Assembly (NCBI GenBank): GCA_963841105.1
Contig: CAWJCB010000028.1
Span: 372,001-436,000 of the forward strand
Length of the DNA stretch: 64,000 bases
From: VAZQ01 sp963841105
Lineage (GTDB): Bacteria; Pseudomonadota; Alphaproteobacteria; Rhizobiales; Xanthobacteraceae
Reading direction: 5' to 3'
Positions within the stretch are counted from its first letter, which is position 1, and each line of letters begins with the position of its first letter. The position numbers were made by a program, and so were the translations under genes. The notes beneath the pieces were generated by a model that made no database searches, was not told the DNA's origin, and saw only the letters and a list, made by a program, of their open reading frames with translations. Of the stretch, positions 8,818-18,158 are shown piece by piece.

Positions 8818-8827
8818 ACTGAGACCT

Positions 8828-9328
8828 TCATAAACTGCCGGCGCGTCGCCGCGCGGTGTCGAGGATAGCGGCAACGATGCTGTAATAGCCGGTGCAGCGG
8901 CAGATATGGCCAGACAGCATCTCGCGCACCTCGCGTTCAGTCGGCCGCGGGTGCTCGGCCAGGAACTGCGTGGCCGAGATCAGGATCCCTGGCGTGCAGA
9001 AGCCGCATTGCAGCGCGTGATGCCGGTGGAAGGCGTCTTGCAGGTCGCTGAGCCCTTCCTTGCCGCGGTTGAGACCCTCGACCGTTTCGATGTTGCAACC
9101 GTCGACCTGCACCGCATAGAGAAGGCACGAGCGTACCGCGCGCCCATCAACAAGCACGGTGCATGCGCCGCAAACCCCATGCTCGCATCCGACGTGCGTG
9201 CCGTAGGCATGGAGGACGTGGCGAAGGAAATCCGCGAGCTGCATGCGCGGTTCCGCCTCGCCGGAGACCTTTCGGCCATTAAGCGTGAAGCCGATCGTGA
9301 CCCTTTCTCCTGCCTTGGCCTCCATCAT
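8828..9328 (-). CDS. Molybdenum hydroxylase small subunit, two [2Fe-2S] clusters (CoxS-like)
   Basis: A 166-residue protein with the plant-ferredoxin cluster CEHGVCGACTVLVDG...SC in the N-terminal half. The second cluster motif, CGFCTPG...ICRCTGY, lies in the helical C-terminal half, as in CO dehydrogenase and xanthine dehydrogenase small subunits. It passes electrons from the Mo site to FAD. Its ATG overlaps the stop of the FAD-subunit gene (ATGA), and the large subunit lies further upstream, giving the order L-M-S in one operon. Confidence 0.93.
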   Translation of the reverse strand: MMEAKAGERVTIGFTLNGRKVSGEAEPRMQLADFLRHVLHAYGTHVGCEHGVCGACTVLVDGRAVRSCLLYAVQVDGCNIETVEGLNRGKEGLSDLQDAFHRHHALQCGFCTPGILISATQFLAEHPRPTEREVREMLSGHICRCTGYYSIVAAILDTARRRAGSL

Positions 9329-10197
9329 GCGCGTGCCTCCGACACGCTCGCGGCAGCGAGAACCTTCTTACCAAGCACGAAGGCGAGGTGGCGGCGGTAA
9401 TCGGCGGACCCCTGGAGGTCGGCGCGGCAGTCGATGCGGCTCGCAGCATCGCGCGCAATCCGCGCAATGAGCTCGTCAGCACCGGGAGCATCGGCAGGCG
9501 CTATCACTTCAGGCTCGATCACTTGGGGTGTCTCGCCGCAGCCGCCAAAACCGAGACGTACGCGGGCGAGACAGCCATTCTCGCCGTACTCGGCCGCGCA
9601 TGCCACCGCGACAATGGCGTAGTCGCCGCTGCGTACAGAAAACTCCTCGAAAGCATAGCGCATGCGGTTGCTCGCCGCCGGCCAACGCAAGGCAACGAGC
9701 AACTCATCCGGCGCACAGGCGGTAACGAGAGCGGATCGGAAGAAGTCGACGGCGCGCACGCGCCGCGTGCGGTATCGGGAGCGCAGATCGACCTCGCCAT
9801 CGAGCGTTGCCAACGCCAGCGGGATTTCCGCGCTCGGATCGGCATGGGCGACTGAACCGCCGAGCGTGCCCCGGTTGCGTGTCTGATAATGGCCGACATG
9901 CGGCAGCGCCATCGCCAGGAGCGGCACGCGACTGCGAATGCGCGCATCCATCAGCGCGTCCGCTTGTCGCATGAGCGCGCCCGTAATGATGGTGTTTCCT
10001 GCATCTTCGATGCGCGTGAGAGCATCGATGCGGTTCACGTCTACGAGGACCGATGGTCGCACCAGCCGCATATTGAGCATGGCGCCAAGCGACTGCCCGC
10101 CGGCGATGATGCGCGCCTCCTCCCGTTGATCAGCAAGCACACGGCAGGCGTCACGCACTGTCTCTGGACGGACGTAACCAAAGGATGCAGGCTTCAT
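9325..10197 (-). CDS. Molybdenum hydroxylase FAD-binding medium subunit (CoxM-like)
   Basis: A 290-residue flavoprotein. The two FAD-binding motifs are AGGQSLGAMLNMRL near residue 32 and TLGGSVAHADPSAEIP near residue 110. The C-terminal part matches the CO_deh_flav_C domain (region RVRLGFGGCGETP). It carries electrons between the [2Fe-2S] subunit and the final acceptor. It is 9 bp downstream of the large-subunit stop and overlaps the small-subunit start, so the three genes are co-translated. Confidence 0.92.
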   Translation of the reverse strand: MKPASFGYVRPETVRDACRVLADQREEARIIAGGQSLGAMLNMRLVRPSVLVDVNRIDALTRIEDAGNTIITGALMRQADALMDARIRSRVPLLAMALPHVGHYQTRNRGTLGGSVAHADPSAEIPLALATLDGEVDLRSRYRTRRVRAVDFFRSALVTACAPDELLVALRWPAASNRMRYAFEEFSVRSGDYAIVAVACAAEYGENGCLARVRLGFGGCGETPQVIEPEVIAPADAPGADELIARIARDAASRIDCRADLQGSADYRRHLAFVLGKKVLAAASVSEARA

Positions 10198-10206
10198 CGA
10201 CTGCCC

Positions 10207-13191
10207 TCAGCCTCGGCCTGCTAACAGCCGCAGCATGGCGCCCCAGTTTCGCAGCCGGGCGACGAAGCCGCCGCCGGCCCGCCCTCCGCGCATGTGCGCG
10301 CCAAGTCGCTCGAAGAAGCTGGCGAGGAGAACGCGCACGACGCCATCAAGCATGCGCTGGCCGAAGCCGGCGAGCTTGCCGCCAACGCGGGCCACGTATC
10401 GATACGAGAGGTTGGTGCGGCCTTGCGGCAACGCCGACAGTGTGACGATGGCCTCGCCTTCGCCGAAGCCAAGGCGGCTCTCGGCACGGCCAGAAAGCCG
10501 CATGCGCGTCGGCTCAGTTCGGTCGAACAACCGCATCGCCACATCGTAACTGCCTCCAATGCCGGCAATGCTGATGCGCACCCGTGCGCGGTAGTCATCC
10601 GGCCCGGTTTTATCGACGCTCTCGCCGCCGGGGATGCTGGCCCGCAAAGTCTGCGGATCAAGGAGCGCCTGCCAGACCTGCGCAGGCGGCGCCTCGATGA
10701 CGACTTCGCCAGTGCCGCGGAAACCGCCTGGGAGTGCGGGCAGATCATCGGCGCCCGCCGCTGGCGCCGGAGCCTCGCGCGCGTCCGGATCGCGCCCGCA
10801 CATCTGTTCCCAGATCCGCCCGGGAATAAAGGGCGGCACCAGGTCGTCGAGCCCGACGGCATCCGCAATTGCATTGGCGAGGGTCACGGGTGTGATCATC
10901 GAGCAGCCGTCGCCGAGACCCTTCGATCCGTGCACGTTGTTGGGCGTCGGCGTAGCGATGTGACCGATGTCGAGGTCCGGCAGCTCCGGCGCCGTCGGGC
11001 AGAGATAATCCTGGAAGGTCCCGGTCAGCAGCGTGCCGTCAGAGCCATAAGTGACGCGCTCCATCATGGCGGCGCCAAAACCATGTGCAAACCCACCTTG
11101 GATCTGTCCCTCGACCAGCGCCGGATTGAGCATGTTGCCGACATCGTGCGCCGTTGCATAACGCCGCACATGCACGCGACCGCTCTCGCGTTCGACTTCG
11201 ACCGCGGCAACGTCGCATTGAAACGTATAGGTGAGCGAGGACCGGAGCCGGTCTTTCTCGTCGGGCACACCAAGAATGGCGGGGGAGAACTCCACCGTCT
11301 CATGAATCGCGCCGTCAACACCGTCCGGCGGGTTGCTGGAATCCCAATGAAGTTGCGCCGCGAGCCGGCGGATGGGAATCGGCTCGTTGCGCGCTCCCGG
11401 CGCAGACGCCATGCTGTTGTTGAGCTCGACCGCCTCCGGCGAAACACCGAGCATGCGGGCCGCCACGGCCCTGAGCTTGGCGGCTCCCTTGCGCGAGGCG
11501 AGCGCCACCGCTGAAGTCACGACGGCGGAGAAGCGATTGGAGTAATTCCCCGACGTGATGGACCAGGGACCGTTCAGGGTATCGAGATCATCGACAACAG
11601 CGACGTCCTGCGGCGCCACCCCGAGCTCATCGGCCACGATCTGCGCCACGACCGTTTTATGGCCCTGACCATTCGGAAGGCTGTCGATGTGCGCGATGAC
11701 CGAGCCCAAGGGATCGACGGTGATCCGCGCATTGCCGCTGGCCCCGGATTTTGGCAGCGAGCGCGAACGCTGCTCATGGCTCAGCGCGAGGTTGACGTAG
11801 GCCATGTTGGATGCGGAAGTTTCCACGGCACAGGCGACGCCGATGCCGAACATGCGGCCATCGCGCCGGGCGGTTTCCTGCTCGGCGCGCAGCGCGTCGT
11901 AACCGATCTGCCGCAGCGCGAGCGCAAGGGTGGCCCGGTAGTCGCCGCTGTCGAGCAATGACCCGGCGGGCGCCTGATATGGGAATTCGTCCGCGCGCAC
12001 GAGATTGCGCATGCGCAGCTCCGCCGGGTCGATGCGAAGCGCCATGGCCGCGCGATCCATCAGACGCTCCAGCGGAAAGTAGAATTGCGGCCCGCCGAAA
12101 CCGCGGTTCAACCCGCTGGGGACCTGATTGGTGACGACCACGTGATTATCGATGGCAAGATGCCGCACGCGATAAGGACCGCTCAAGGTGGAATGCATGC
12201 GGTAAAGGGCCGCCGGATCCGGCGGGCGCAGATAAGCGCCGACATTCTCCACCTGCTTGATGCGCAGCGCGACCAGCGCGCCGTCTCCGCTGAATGCTCC
12301 CTCCATGGTCGTGACACGCCCGGAGGAAGCGGACGAGGCGGCAAGATGCTCGATGCGATCCTCGATCCATTTCACCGGGCAGCCGAGCTTGCGGCTGGCA
12401 AGGCCGATCAGCACGATGTAGGGATAAACGCCCTGCTTGATGCCGAAGCTGCCGCCCGACGCCGGCGCGAACACGAGGCGCAGCTGGTGGCTGCGCACGC
12501 CAAGCGCGTCGCACATGATGGGGTGCAGCGCATACGGTCCCTGGAAATTTGACCAGACGTTGTAGCGCCCGCTGCCGGCATCGTAGCCGGCAATCACGCC
12601 ATAGGTTTCCATCGGCGTCGAATTGACGCGCGGATACGGAACCTTGACCGAGACGACACGCTCTGCCGTGCGGAAATGCTCTTCCGGATCGCCGTAGGTG
12701 AAGCTGCGCGCGTGCACCACGTTCGTATCGAGCGCTTCGTGCAGCACCGGGGCGTCAGGTGCGAGCGCCGCCTCGGGATCGACCACCGCCGGACGCGGGC
12801 GATAGCTCACCTCGATCAGGTCGAGGGCATCCTCGGCGATATAACGATCGGTCGCCACCACGACCGCGACCGGCTCGCCGAAATAGCGTGCGCGTTCGAC
12901 CGCGCAGGGATGGTATTTCAGCTTGCGCGTGATCAGATTGCCGATCGGCTTGGCCATCGCGGCGACATCTTGCCCGGTCAGGACGCCGATCACGCCGGGG
13001 AGGCGCTCGGCTTCGCGCGTGTCGAGCCCGACGATATCAGCGTGCGCATGCGGGCTGCGCAGGATGGCGGCGTGGCGCAGCCCGGCCACCGGCTCGAGAT
13101 CATCGATGAAGCGCGCGTTGCCGGTGAGCAAAGCCGCATCCTCGAAGCGCGCAATGCTCTGGCCGACCCACTTGTTGCTCACCGCCGACAC
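10207..13191 (-). CDS. Molybdenum hydroxylase large subunit fused to a CoxG-like domain
   Basis: A 994-residue protein. Residues ~1-790 form the molybdopterin-cytosine-dinucleotide large subunit of the xanthine dehydrogenase/CoxL superfamily (opening KWVGQSIARFEDAALLTG; ASGGSFGIKQG; GLNRGFGGPQFYFPLERLMD; GSKGLGDGCSM). The active-site loop lacks the AYXCSFR motif of true aerobic CO dehydrogenase, so another substrate is likely. From about residue 805 a SRPBCC domain follows (GTGEVVIEAPPAQVWQALLDP...LRASIPGGESV), normally the separate CoxG protein. A GTG at 13191 with GGAGAG upstream is preferred over the ATG at 13236, which precedes that ribosome site. Confidence 0.88.
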   Translation of the reverse strand: MSAVSNKWVGQSIARFEDAALLTGNARFIDDLEPVAGLRHAAILRSPHAHADIVGLDTREAERLPGVIGVLTGQDVAAMAKPIGNLITRKLKYHPCAVERARYFGEPVAVVVATDRYIAEDALDLIEVSYRPRPAVVDPEAALAPDAPVLHEALDTNVVHARSFTYGDPEEHFRTAERVVSVKVPYPRVNSTPMETYGVIAGYDAGSGRYNVWSNFQGPYALHPIMCDALGVRSHQLRLVFAPASGGSFGIKQGVYPYIVLIGLASRKLGCPVKWIEDRIEHLAASSASSGRVTTMEGAFSGDGALVALRIKQVENVGAYLRPPDPAALYRMHSTLSGPYRVRHLAIDNHVVVTNQVPSGLNRGFGGPQFYFPLERLMDRAAMALRIDPAELRMRNLVRADEFPYQAPAGSLLDSGDYRATLALALRQIGYDALRAEQETARRDGRMFGIGVACAVETSASNMAYVNLALSHEQRSRSLPKSGASGNARITVDPLGSVIAHIDSLPNGQGHKTVVAQIVADELGVAPQDVAVVDDLDTLNGPWSITSGNYSNRFSAVVTSAVALASRKGAAKLRAVAARMLGVSPEAVELNNSMASAPGARNEPIPIRRLAAQLHWDSSNPPDGVDGAIHETVEFSPAILGVPDEKDRLRSSLTYTFQCDVAAVEVERESGRVHVRRYATAHDVGNMLNPALVEGQIQGGFAHGFGAAMMERVTYGSDGTLLTGTFQDYLCPTAPELPDLDIGHIATPTPNNVHGSKGLGDGCSMITPVTLANAIADAVGLDDLVPPFIPGRIWEQMCGRDPDAREAPAPAAGADDLPALPGGFRGTGEVVIEAPPAQVWQALLDPQTLRASIPGGESVDKTGPDDYRARVRISIAGIGGSYDVAMRLFDRTEPTRMRLSGRAESRLGFGEGEAIVTLSALPQGRTNLSYRYVARVGGKLAGFGQRMLDGVVRVLLASFFERLGAHMRGGRAGGGFVARLRNWGAMLRLLAGRG

Positions 13192-13252
13192 GCCTCTCCT
13201 GCCCCTCCTAATTCTGCCGCAGAGGATCGTGACCATTTGAACGAACGACCTG

Positions 13253-13451
13253 GCTCCATCCCTCCCCCGCTTGCGGGGGAGGGTGGTCGAGCGTAGCGAG
13301 ACCGGGCGGGGGTTCGCGCAGCGTTCTTTGGGCGGAAAAGCGGCTGTCGCGTAGCGCCGCGGAACCGGCCGCGAGCGACTTGTTCCCCACGATCCCCCAC
13401 CCGACCGCCTTCGGCGGCCACCCTCCCCCGCAAGCGGGGGAGGGATTGGAG
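13253..13451. repeat. Long CCCTCCCCCGC palindromic element
   Basis: The left arm CCCTCCCCCGCTTGCGGGGG and the right arm CCCTCCCCCGCAAGCGGGGG are each hairpins, and they are inverted relative to each other about 140 bp apart. The stretch between them resembles the internal part of RPE-like repeats (for example the GTAGCGAGACCGGGCGG stretch). It fills the gap between the molybdenum hydroxylase and livG, where no gene is seen. Confidence 0.7.
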
Positions 13452-13489
13452 CCAGTTCGCCAAACCGCGTTCAATCTGCCACCAGTGCT

Positions 13490-14251
13490 TCACACGCGCT
13501 CGCCAAGATAAGCCGAGCGGACATTGCGGTCGCGGCGCACTTCCTCGGGCGTGCCGGTCGCCATTACTGCGCCGTTGACCATTACGGTGATCCGCTTCGC
13601 CAGGGTGAACACCACGTCCATGTCGTGCTCGACCAGCACGATGGTGTGAGCTTTGGCGAGTCGTCGCAGAATGTCCATGAGCTCGTGCGTCTCGGATTTG
13701 CCCATGCCTGAGGTCGGCTCGTCGAGCAGCATCAGCTTCGGGGCGATGGCGATCAGCATGGCGATCTCCAGCTGCCGCTGTGCACCATGGCTGATCTCTC
13801 CGGCAGGCGTATCGGAGAACATCAGCAAGCCCAGGTGGGCCAGAATTTCTCGCGCCCGCGCATTGACCGGCTCATAGCGCGCGGCGGGTTTGAAGAAACG
13901 CATCGAGCTCGGGAGCTGCACTTGCCCGGCGAGCCGGACGTTCTCGAATGTGCTGAGATTTTCGAATGTCGAAGAATGCTGGAAGCTGCGAGCAAGGCCG
14001 GCGCGCGCCAGGCGATCCGCCGCCCAGCCCGTCACATTGCGCCCCCGCAGGAAAAGCGAGCCGCTGGTCGGCAGGAGCTCGCCCGACAACACGTTCAACA
14101 AGGTGGTCTTGCCCGCGCCGTTTGGACCAATGATGGCGTGGATCTCGCCCTCGCGAAGCTCCATCGAGACATCCTTCACCGCCATGAGGCTGCCGAAGCT
14201 CCTGCACAATCGCTCGGTGCGAAGAATCGCAGGAGGAGCGGCGCCGCTCAT
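13490..14251 (-). CDS. livG: Branched-chain amino acid-type ABC transporter ATP-binding protein LivG
   Basis: A 253-residue ABC ATPase. Walker A is GPNGAGKTT near residue 43, the signature is ISHGAQRQLEIAM (a degenerate LSGGQ typical of LivG), Walker B is LMLLDEPTSGM and the H-loop is VLVEHDMDVVF. The C-terminus has the LivG-type RNVRSAYLGE. Its ATG overlaps the livM stop by the ATGA arrangement. It powers import with the permeases and binding protein upstream. The ligand could be an amino acid or an aromatic acid. Confidence 0.93.
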   Translation of the reverse strand: MSGAAPPAILRTERLCRSFGSLMAVKDVSMELREGEIHAIIGPNGAGKTTLLNVLSGELLPTSGSLFLRGRNVTGWAADRLARAGLARSFQHSSTFENLSTFENVRLAGQVQLPSSMRFFKPAARYEPVNARAREILAHLGLLMFSDTPAGEISHGAQRQLEIAMLIAIAPKLMLLDEPTSGMGKSETHELMDILRRLAKAHTIVLVEHDMDVVFTLAKRITVMVNGAVMATGTPEEVRRDRNVRSAYLGERV

Positions 14252-15252
14252 GTCGGCCTGCGCTCAAAGACGCGCGCACCGGCGCTTTGCACAAGCCCCA
14301 CGAGCCCTCCGCGTGAGAATAAGGTGATTGCGATGACGAGCGCGCCGACGATCAGCTTCCAGTGCTCCGTCAACTCGGAGGCCTGGTCAGTGAGCACGAT
14401 CAGCACGAACGCGCCGAGCGCCGGCCCCACCAGCGTGCCAATGCCGCCGATGATCAGCATGACGAGCACCTGCGCCGAGTGGAGCCAATCCACGATCGAT
14501 GGATCAGCAAGGCTCGTCGTCACCACGTAACAGTGGCCGGCAACACCTGCAAGGACGCCGGCGATGACGAAGCACACCAGCTTATAGCGCATCAACGGAT
14601 AGCCGAGCGCACGCATGCGCTGCTCGTTTGCACGGATGCCCTGGATTACGCGGCCGAATGGCGAGCGCACCAGAAACCAGAGAGCCACGAAGATCAGCAC
14701 AGCGATGACCAGCACGGCATAATATCGCGCCATGCGATCGCCGAGGTCCAGCAGAGTGACCCCGCCGAGCCCGAGCCGGTATCGCGTGAGCACCAGAATG
14801 CCATCCGACCCTCCGAAGAATGCATTCTCCTGCACCACGAAATAGATCATCTGCGCGAAGGCAAGCGTCACCATGATGAAATAGATGCCCGACGTGCGCA
14901 GCGACAGGGCGCCGATCGCCAATGCGGTCAGCGCGGCGGCCACGAGGCTCGCCGGCAATGCAATGGCGACGTTGTCGATCTCCATCTTTGCCGCGAGCAG
15001 CGCGGTGACATAAGCCGCGACCCCGAAAAAGGCGGCGTGGCCGAGACTCACCAGCCCGCAATAGCCGATGAGGAGGTCGAGGCTCATGGCAAAGACCGCG
15101 TAGACGAGTATGCGGGTCATTTGCGTGACCAGGAACGCGCTGCCGAACAGCGGAAGGGCGACCAGCAGGACAAGTGTCACGATTGCGGCTATCGCGAGCG
15201 TGTATCTGCCCAAGCCGCCCACCGGCGCGATGGCGACCGGGGCGCTGGTCAT
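14248..15252 (-). CDS. livM: Branched-chain amino acid-type ABC transporter permease LivM
   Basis: A 334-residue inner-membrane permease with eight or more hydrophobic segments. LivM hallmarks are MSLDLLIGYCGLVSLGHAAFFGVAAY near residue 60 and IGGIGTLVGPALGAFVLI near residue 280. It overlaps livH upstream and livG downstream by ATGA junctions, so the three are one coupled unit. Confidence 0.93.
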   Translation of the reverse strand: MTSAPVAIAPVGGLGRYTLAIAAIVTLVLLVALPLFGSAFLVTQMTRILVYAVFAMSLDLLIGYCGLVSLGHAAFFGVAAYVTALLAAKMEIDNVAIALPASLVAAALTALAIGALSLRTSGIYFIMVTLAFAQMIYFVVQENAFFGGSDGILVLTRYRLGLGGVTLLDLGDRMARYYAVLVIAVLIFVALWFLVRSPFGRVIQGIRANEQRMRALGYPLMRYKLVCFVIAGVLAGVAGHCYVVTTSLADPSIVDWLHSAQVLVMLIIGGIGTLVGPALGAFVLIVLTDQASELTEHWKLIVGALVIAITLFSRGGLVGLVQSAGARVFERRPT

Positions 15253-16124
15253 CGCGCCGGGTTCCCGAAAATGCCCTGCGGCCGCCAGACCAGGACAACC
15301 GCCATGAGCGCGTACATGATCAGCGAGCTCACGGTCGGGAACAGGATCTTGCCGAAGGAATCGACGAGCCCGACCAGGAGCGCGCCGACGAATGCGCCTT
15401 TGATCGAACCTATGCCGCCGATCACTATCACCACGAACGCCACGATGATGATCTTGTCTCCCATGCCGGGCGATACCGACAGAATCGGCGCCGCCACGAT
15501 CCCCGCCAGGGCGGCGAAAGCCGCGCCAAGCCCAAACACCAGGCTGAAAATGGGCGTCACATTGATCCCCAGTGCACGCACCATCTCGCGGTCAACGGAG
15601 CCGGCGCGGACAATCATGCCCAGCCGGGTTTTGGCCACGATCAGATAGAGCGCGACTGCTGCGCCCAATCCGATCCCCGCTATGATCAGCCGATAAACCG
15701 GATAGACGATCATTTGCGACAGCTGGATGCTCCCCTGAAACGGCGGGGGTATCTCGGCGGGCTGCACGTCGTTGCCCCACAGGATCACCGCAAGCTCGTC
15801 GAAGATGAGGATCAAGCCATAGGTGACCAGCACCTGATCGAGGTGGTCGCGCTTGGCCAACGGTGCCAGCACGCTGCGCTCGATCAAGGCGCCCAGCATG
15901 ACCACCACGGCAATGGCGCCGGCATACGCGGCCGGGAATGACCAGCCGGCAAATCGGATCAGGTGGAACGCGACGTACGCGCCTATCATGAAGAAGGCGC
16001 CATGGGCGAGGTTGAGAATTCCCATCACGCCGAAGGTGAGCGTGAGGCCGCTCGCGATCAGGAACAGCAGCATCCCGTATTGCAGCCCGTTGAGGATCTG
16101 CACCAGAAAGGTGCTGAGCTCCAT
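15249..16124 (-). CDS. livH: Branched-chain amino acid-type ABC transporter permease LivH
   Basis: A 291-residue permease. It opens with LNGLQYGMLLFLIASGLTLTFGVMGILNLAHG, the LivH signature, and ends with IGGIGSIKGAFVGALLVGL followed by MYALMAVVLVWRPQGIFG. About eight TM segments are seen. It starts 7 bp after the binding-protein stop and overlaps livM. Confidence 0.93.
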   Translation of the reverse strand: MELSTFLVQILNGLQYGMLLFLIASGLTLTFGVMGILNLAHGAFFMIGAYVAFHLIRFAGWSFPAAYAGAIAVVVMLGALIERSVLAPLAKRDHLDQVLVTYGLILIFDELAVILWGNDVQPAEIPPPFQGSIQLSQMIVYPVYRLIIAGIGLGAAVALYLIVAKTRLGMIVRAGSVDREMVRALGINVTPIFSLVFGLGAAFAALAGIVAAPILSVSPGMGDKIIIVAFVVIVIGGIGSIKGAFVGALLVGLVDSFGKILFPTVSSLIMYALMAVVLVWRPQGIFGNPAR

Positions 16125-16131
16125 GCTGACG

Positions 16132-17340
16132 CTAGAGCTTGCAGTCGGCGGTCGGATCCTCGACGTCGGCCTTCATGGTCTCCAGCACGCGCAGCTGTCC
16201 ATTTTTTGCTTCGATCGCATAGATGTTCTGCACGGGATTGCGCGCCTTGGAGAACCGGAACGGTCCGCGCGGGCTCTCGAACTCGACCCCCTGCAGCGCG
16301 CGACTGAGCGCCTGCTTGTTCTTGAGGTCTCCCTTCGTTTTCTCGATCGCGAGCGCCATCACGGTGAGCGTATCCTGCCCGTGCATGGAATTGAGGTCGG
16401 CGTCCTTGCCGGCCGCCTGCTTGAACTCGACGGTGAAGGCCTTGTTGGCGGGATTGTCCAGCGTCGGTGCCCAATGTCCGCTGGTGATCACGTTGTCGGC
16501 GGCAGCGCCTTGCGCTGCAAGCAGCGTCGAGTCCGTAAGGTAGGCGGCGCCATAGAGCGGCACGCGTTCCTTGAGGCCCGCCTGCGCGTATTGTTTGACG
16601 AACTCGACCGCGTTCGAACCGGCAAAGAAGGTGAAGATGGCATCCGGCTGCTTTGGCAATACATCGGCAAAATACGCTTGGTAATCGAGCTCGCGGAGCC
16701 CGGGCCACTTCTGATCGAGCACCGCGCCGCCGGCCGCCTTGAAGGTCTCGACAAACGCCTCGACCTCCTCTTTGCCGGCAGCGTAGTTCATGCCCATGGT
16801 GATGACGCGCTTCTTGCCCTTGTTGAACAACCACTGGCCGGCCGGGCTCGTGATCTGCCAGTTCGAGTGCGAGGTGCGGAACACGAGCGGATGGCAGCGC
16901 CCGCGCGTGACCTCATTGCTCGCCGCCGTCGGGATGATGAGAAAAGTGTCGTTTTCCGTGCAAATCTTCTGCATCACCGGCACGACGTTCGAGCCAACCG
17001 TGCCGACCACAAAATCCACCTTGTCGCGGGTGACGAGCTTCTGCGTCACCTCGCCACCGACCTTGGGATCAAGCTGATCGTCGCCTTTGAGGATTTCAAC
17101 CGGCCTGCCGCCCAGCTGCCCTCCGCGCTTCTTCAGCGCGTACTCGAAGCCGTTCGTGATCCCTTCGCCGAAATTGGCGTAGACGCCGGAATAAGGCAGC
17201 ACCAGTCCGATCTTGATCGGGTCGGCTCCCCGCGCATAGCGTAGCGGCGAGGCCGCGGCCACAGCTGTACCGGCGAGCGCGAGTGCGCTCCTGCCGAATT
17301 TGCGGCGGGATACGCGGTGGCTCAGGACGTTCCGGTGCAT
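16132..17340 (-). CDS. ABC transporter substrate-binding protein (LivK-like, TAT signal)
   Basis: A 402-residue periplasmic binding protein of the Leu/Ile/Val (Peripla_BP_6) class. The N-terminus SRRKFGRSALALAG is a twin-arginine signal, cleaved probably near residue 40. The mature domain starts DPIKIGLVLPYSGVYANFGEG, and the family's middle motif is GTVGSNVVPVMQKI. The nearby benzoate-CoA-ligase gene suggests an aromatic acid ligand rather than an amino acid, which is inference only. It is the first gene of the leftward liv operon. Confidence 0.92.
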   Translation of the reverse strand: MHRNVLSHRVSRRKFGRSALALAGTAVAAASPLRYARGADPIKIGLVLPYSGVYANFGEGITNGFEYALKKRGGQLGGRPVEILKGDDQLDPKVGGEVTQKLVTRDKVDFVVGTVGSNVVPVMQKICTENDTFLIIPTAASNEVTRGRCHPLVFRTSHSNWQITSPAGQWLFNKGKKRVITMGMNYAAGKEEVEAFVETFKAAGGAVLDQKWPGLRELDYQAYFADVLPKQPDAIFTFFAGSNAVEFVKQYAQAGLKERVPLYGAAYLTDSTLLAAQGAAADNVITSGHWAPTLDNPANKAFTVEFKQAAGKDADLNSMHGQDTLTVMALAIEKTKGDLKNKQALSRALQGVEFESPRGPFRFSKARNPVQNIYAIEAKNGQLRVLETMKADVEDPTADCKL

Positions 17341-17447
17341 TGGTTTGCTCTCTGGTCTTGCTCTCTGGTTGCCATACGCAACGATATGGTCATCCCCGCA
17401 AGGTGTCGAGGATCACAGTGTCTCTACAATCCACTGGGTGATGACCG

Positions 17448-18143
17448 ATGAGCGCGCTGCTGTCGGTTTCCAATCTCCAGTCCGGCTACGGGAAAAAGCA
17501 AATCCTGCGCGAAGTGACGCTCGCCGTCGGCCAATGCGAGGTTATTTCACTGATGGGGCGCAACGGCATGGGGAAGACGACCACCCTGCGGACCATCATG
17601 GGACTGACGCGCGCATGGGGCGGTCGCGTGGATTTCCACGGCAACGACATCACCCGCGCCACTCCCGATGCCATCAGCCGCGGCGGCATCGGCTATGTCC
17701 CCGAAGGGCGCGGCATCTTCCCTAACCTCACGGTGCATGAGAACATGGTCATGAGCGCGCGGCCTGGCCGCTGGTCGCTCGCGCGGGTCTATGAGCTGTT
17801 CCCGAGGCTTGAAGAGCGCAAATCGCACTGGGGCAACCAGCTCTCCGGCGGCGAGCAGCAGATGCTGTCCATTGCCCGAGCGCTCCTGCTCAATCCGGCG
17901 ATGATCATGCTGGACGAGGCGACCGAAGGCCTTGCGCCACTCGTCCGCGAAGAGATCTGGAAGTGCCTTGACAGCATCCGCGCCGATGGAATTTCGATCC
18001 TCGTGGTCAACAAGGATATTGGCGCACTCCTGCCGCTGGCGCAGCGGCATTACATCATTCACAAGGGCGAAATCTGCTGGTCCGGCACCAGCGCCGAGCT
18101 GGAACGCAGCCGCGCTGAGCTCGATCGTTACATCACCTTGTGA
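17448..18143 (+). CDS. livF: Branched-chain amino acid-type ABC transporter ATP-binding protein LivF
   Basis: A 231-residue ABC ATPase reading divergently from livK. Walker A is GRNGMGKTT, the LivF-specific stretch is GGIGYVPEGRGIFPNLTV, the signature is LSGGEQQML and Walker B is MIMLDEATEGLAP. The H-loop position reads VVNKDI in place of the usual VEHD, so the switch histidine appears to be missing. The benzoate-CoA-ligase gene follows by 15 bp and probably shares its promoter in the 107-bp gap before livF. Confidence 0.92.
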   Translation: MSALLSVSNLQSGYGKKQILREVTLAVGQCEVISLMGRNGMGKTTTLRTIMGLTRAWGGRVDFHGNDITRATPDAISRGGIGYVPEGRGIFPNLTVHENMVMSARPGRWSLARVYELFPRLEERKSHWGNQLSGGEQQMLSIARALLLNPAMIMLDEATEGLAPLVREEIWKCLDSIRADGISILVVNKDIGALLPLAQRHYIIHKGEICWSGTSAELERSRAELDRYITL

Positions 18144-18158
18144 GAGCAGCGGCCCAAA

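Noticed and set aside
8828..13191. Aerobic CO dehydrogenase operon
   Set aside because: Subunit layout is similar, but the large subunit lacks the AYXCSFR loop of the true enzyme.
13208..13493. Leftward ORFs of 88-104 codons before livG
   Set aside because: They lie in a palindromic repeat, have skewed composition and no ribosome site.
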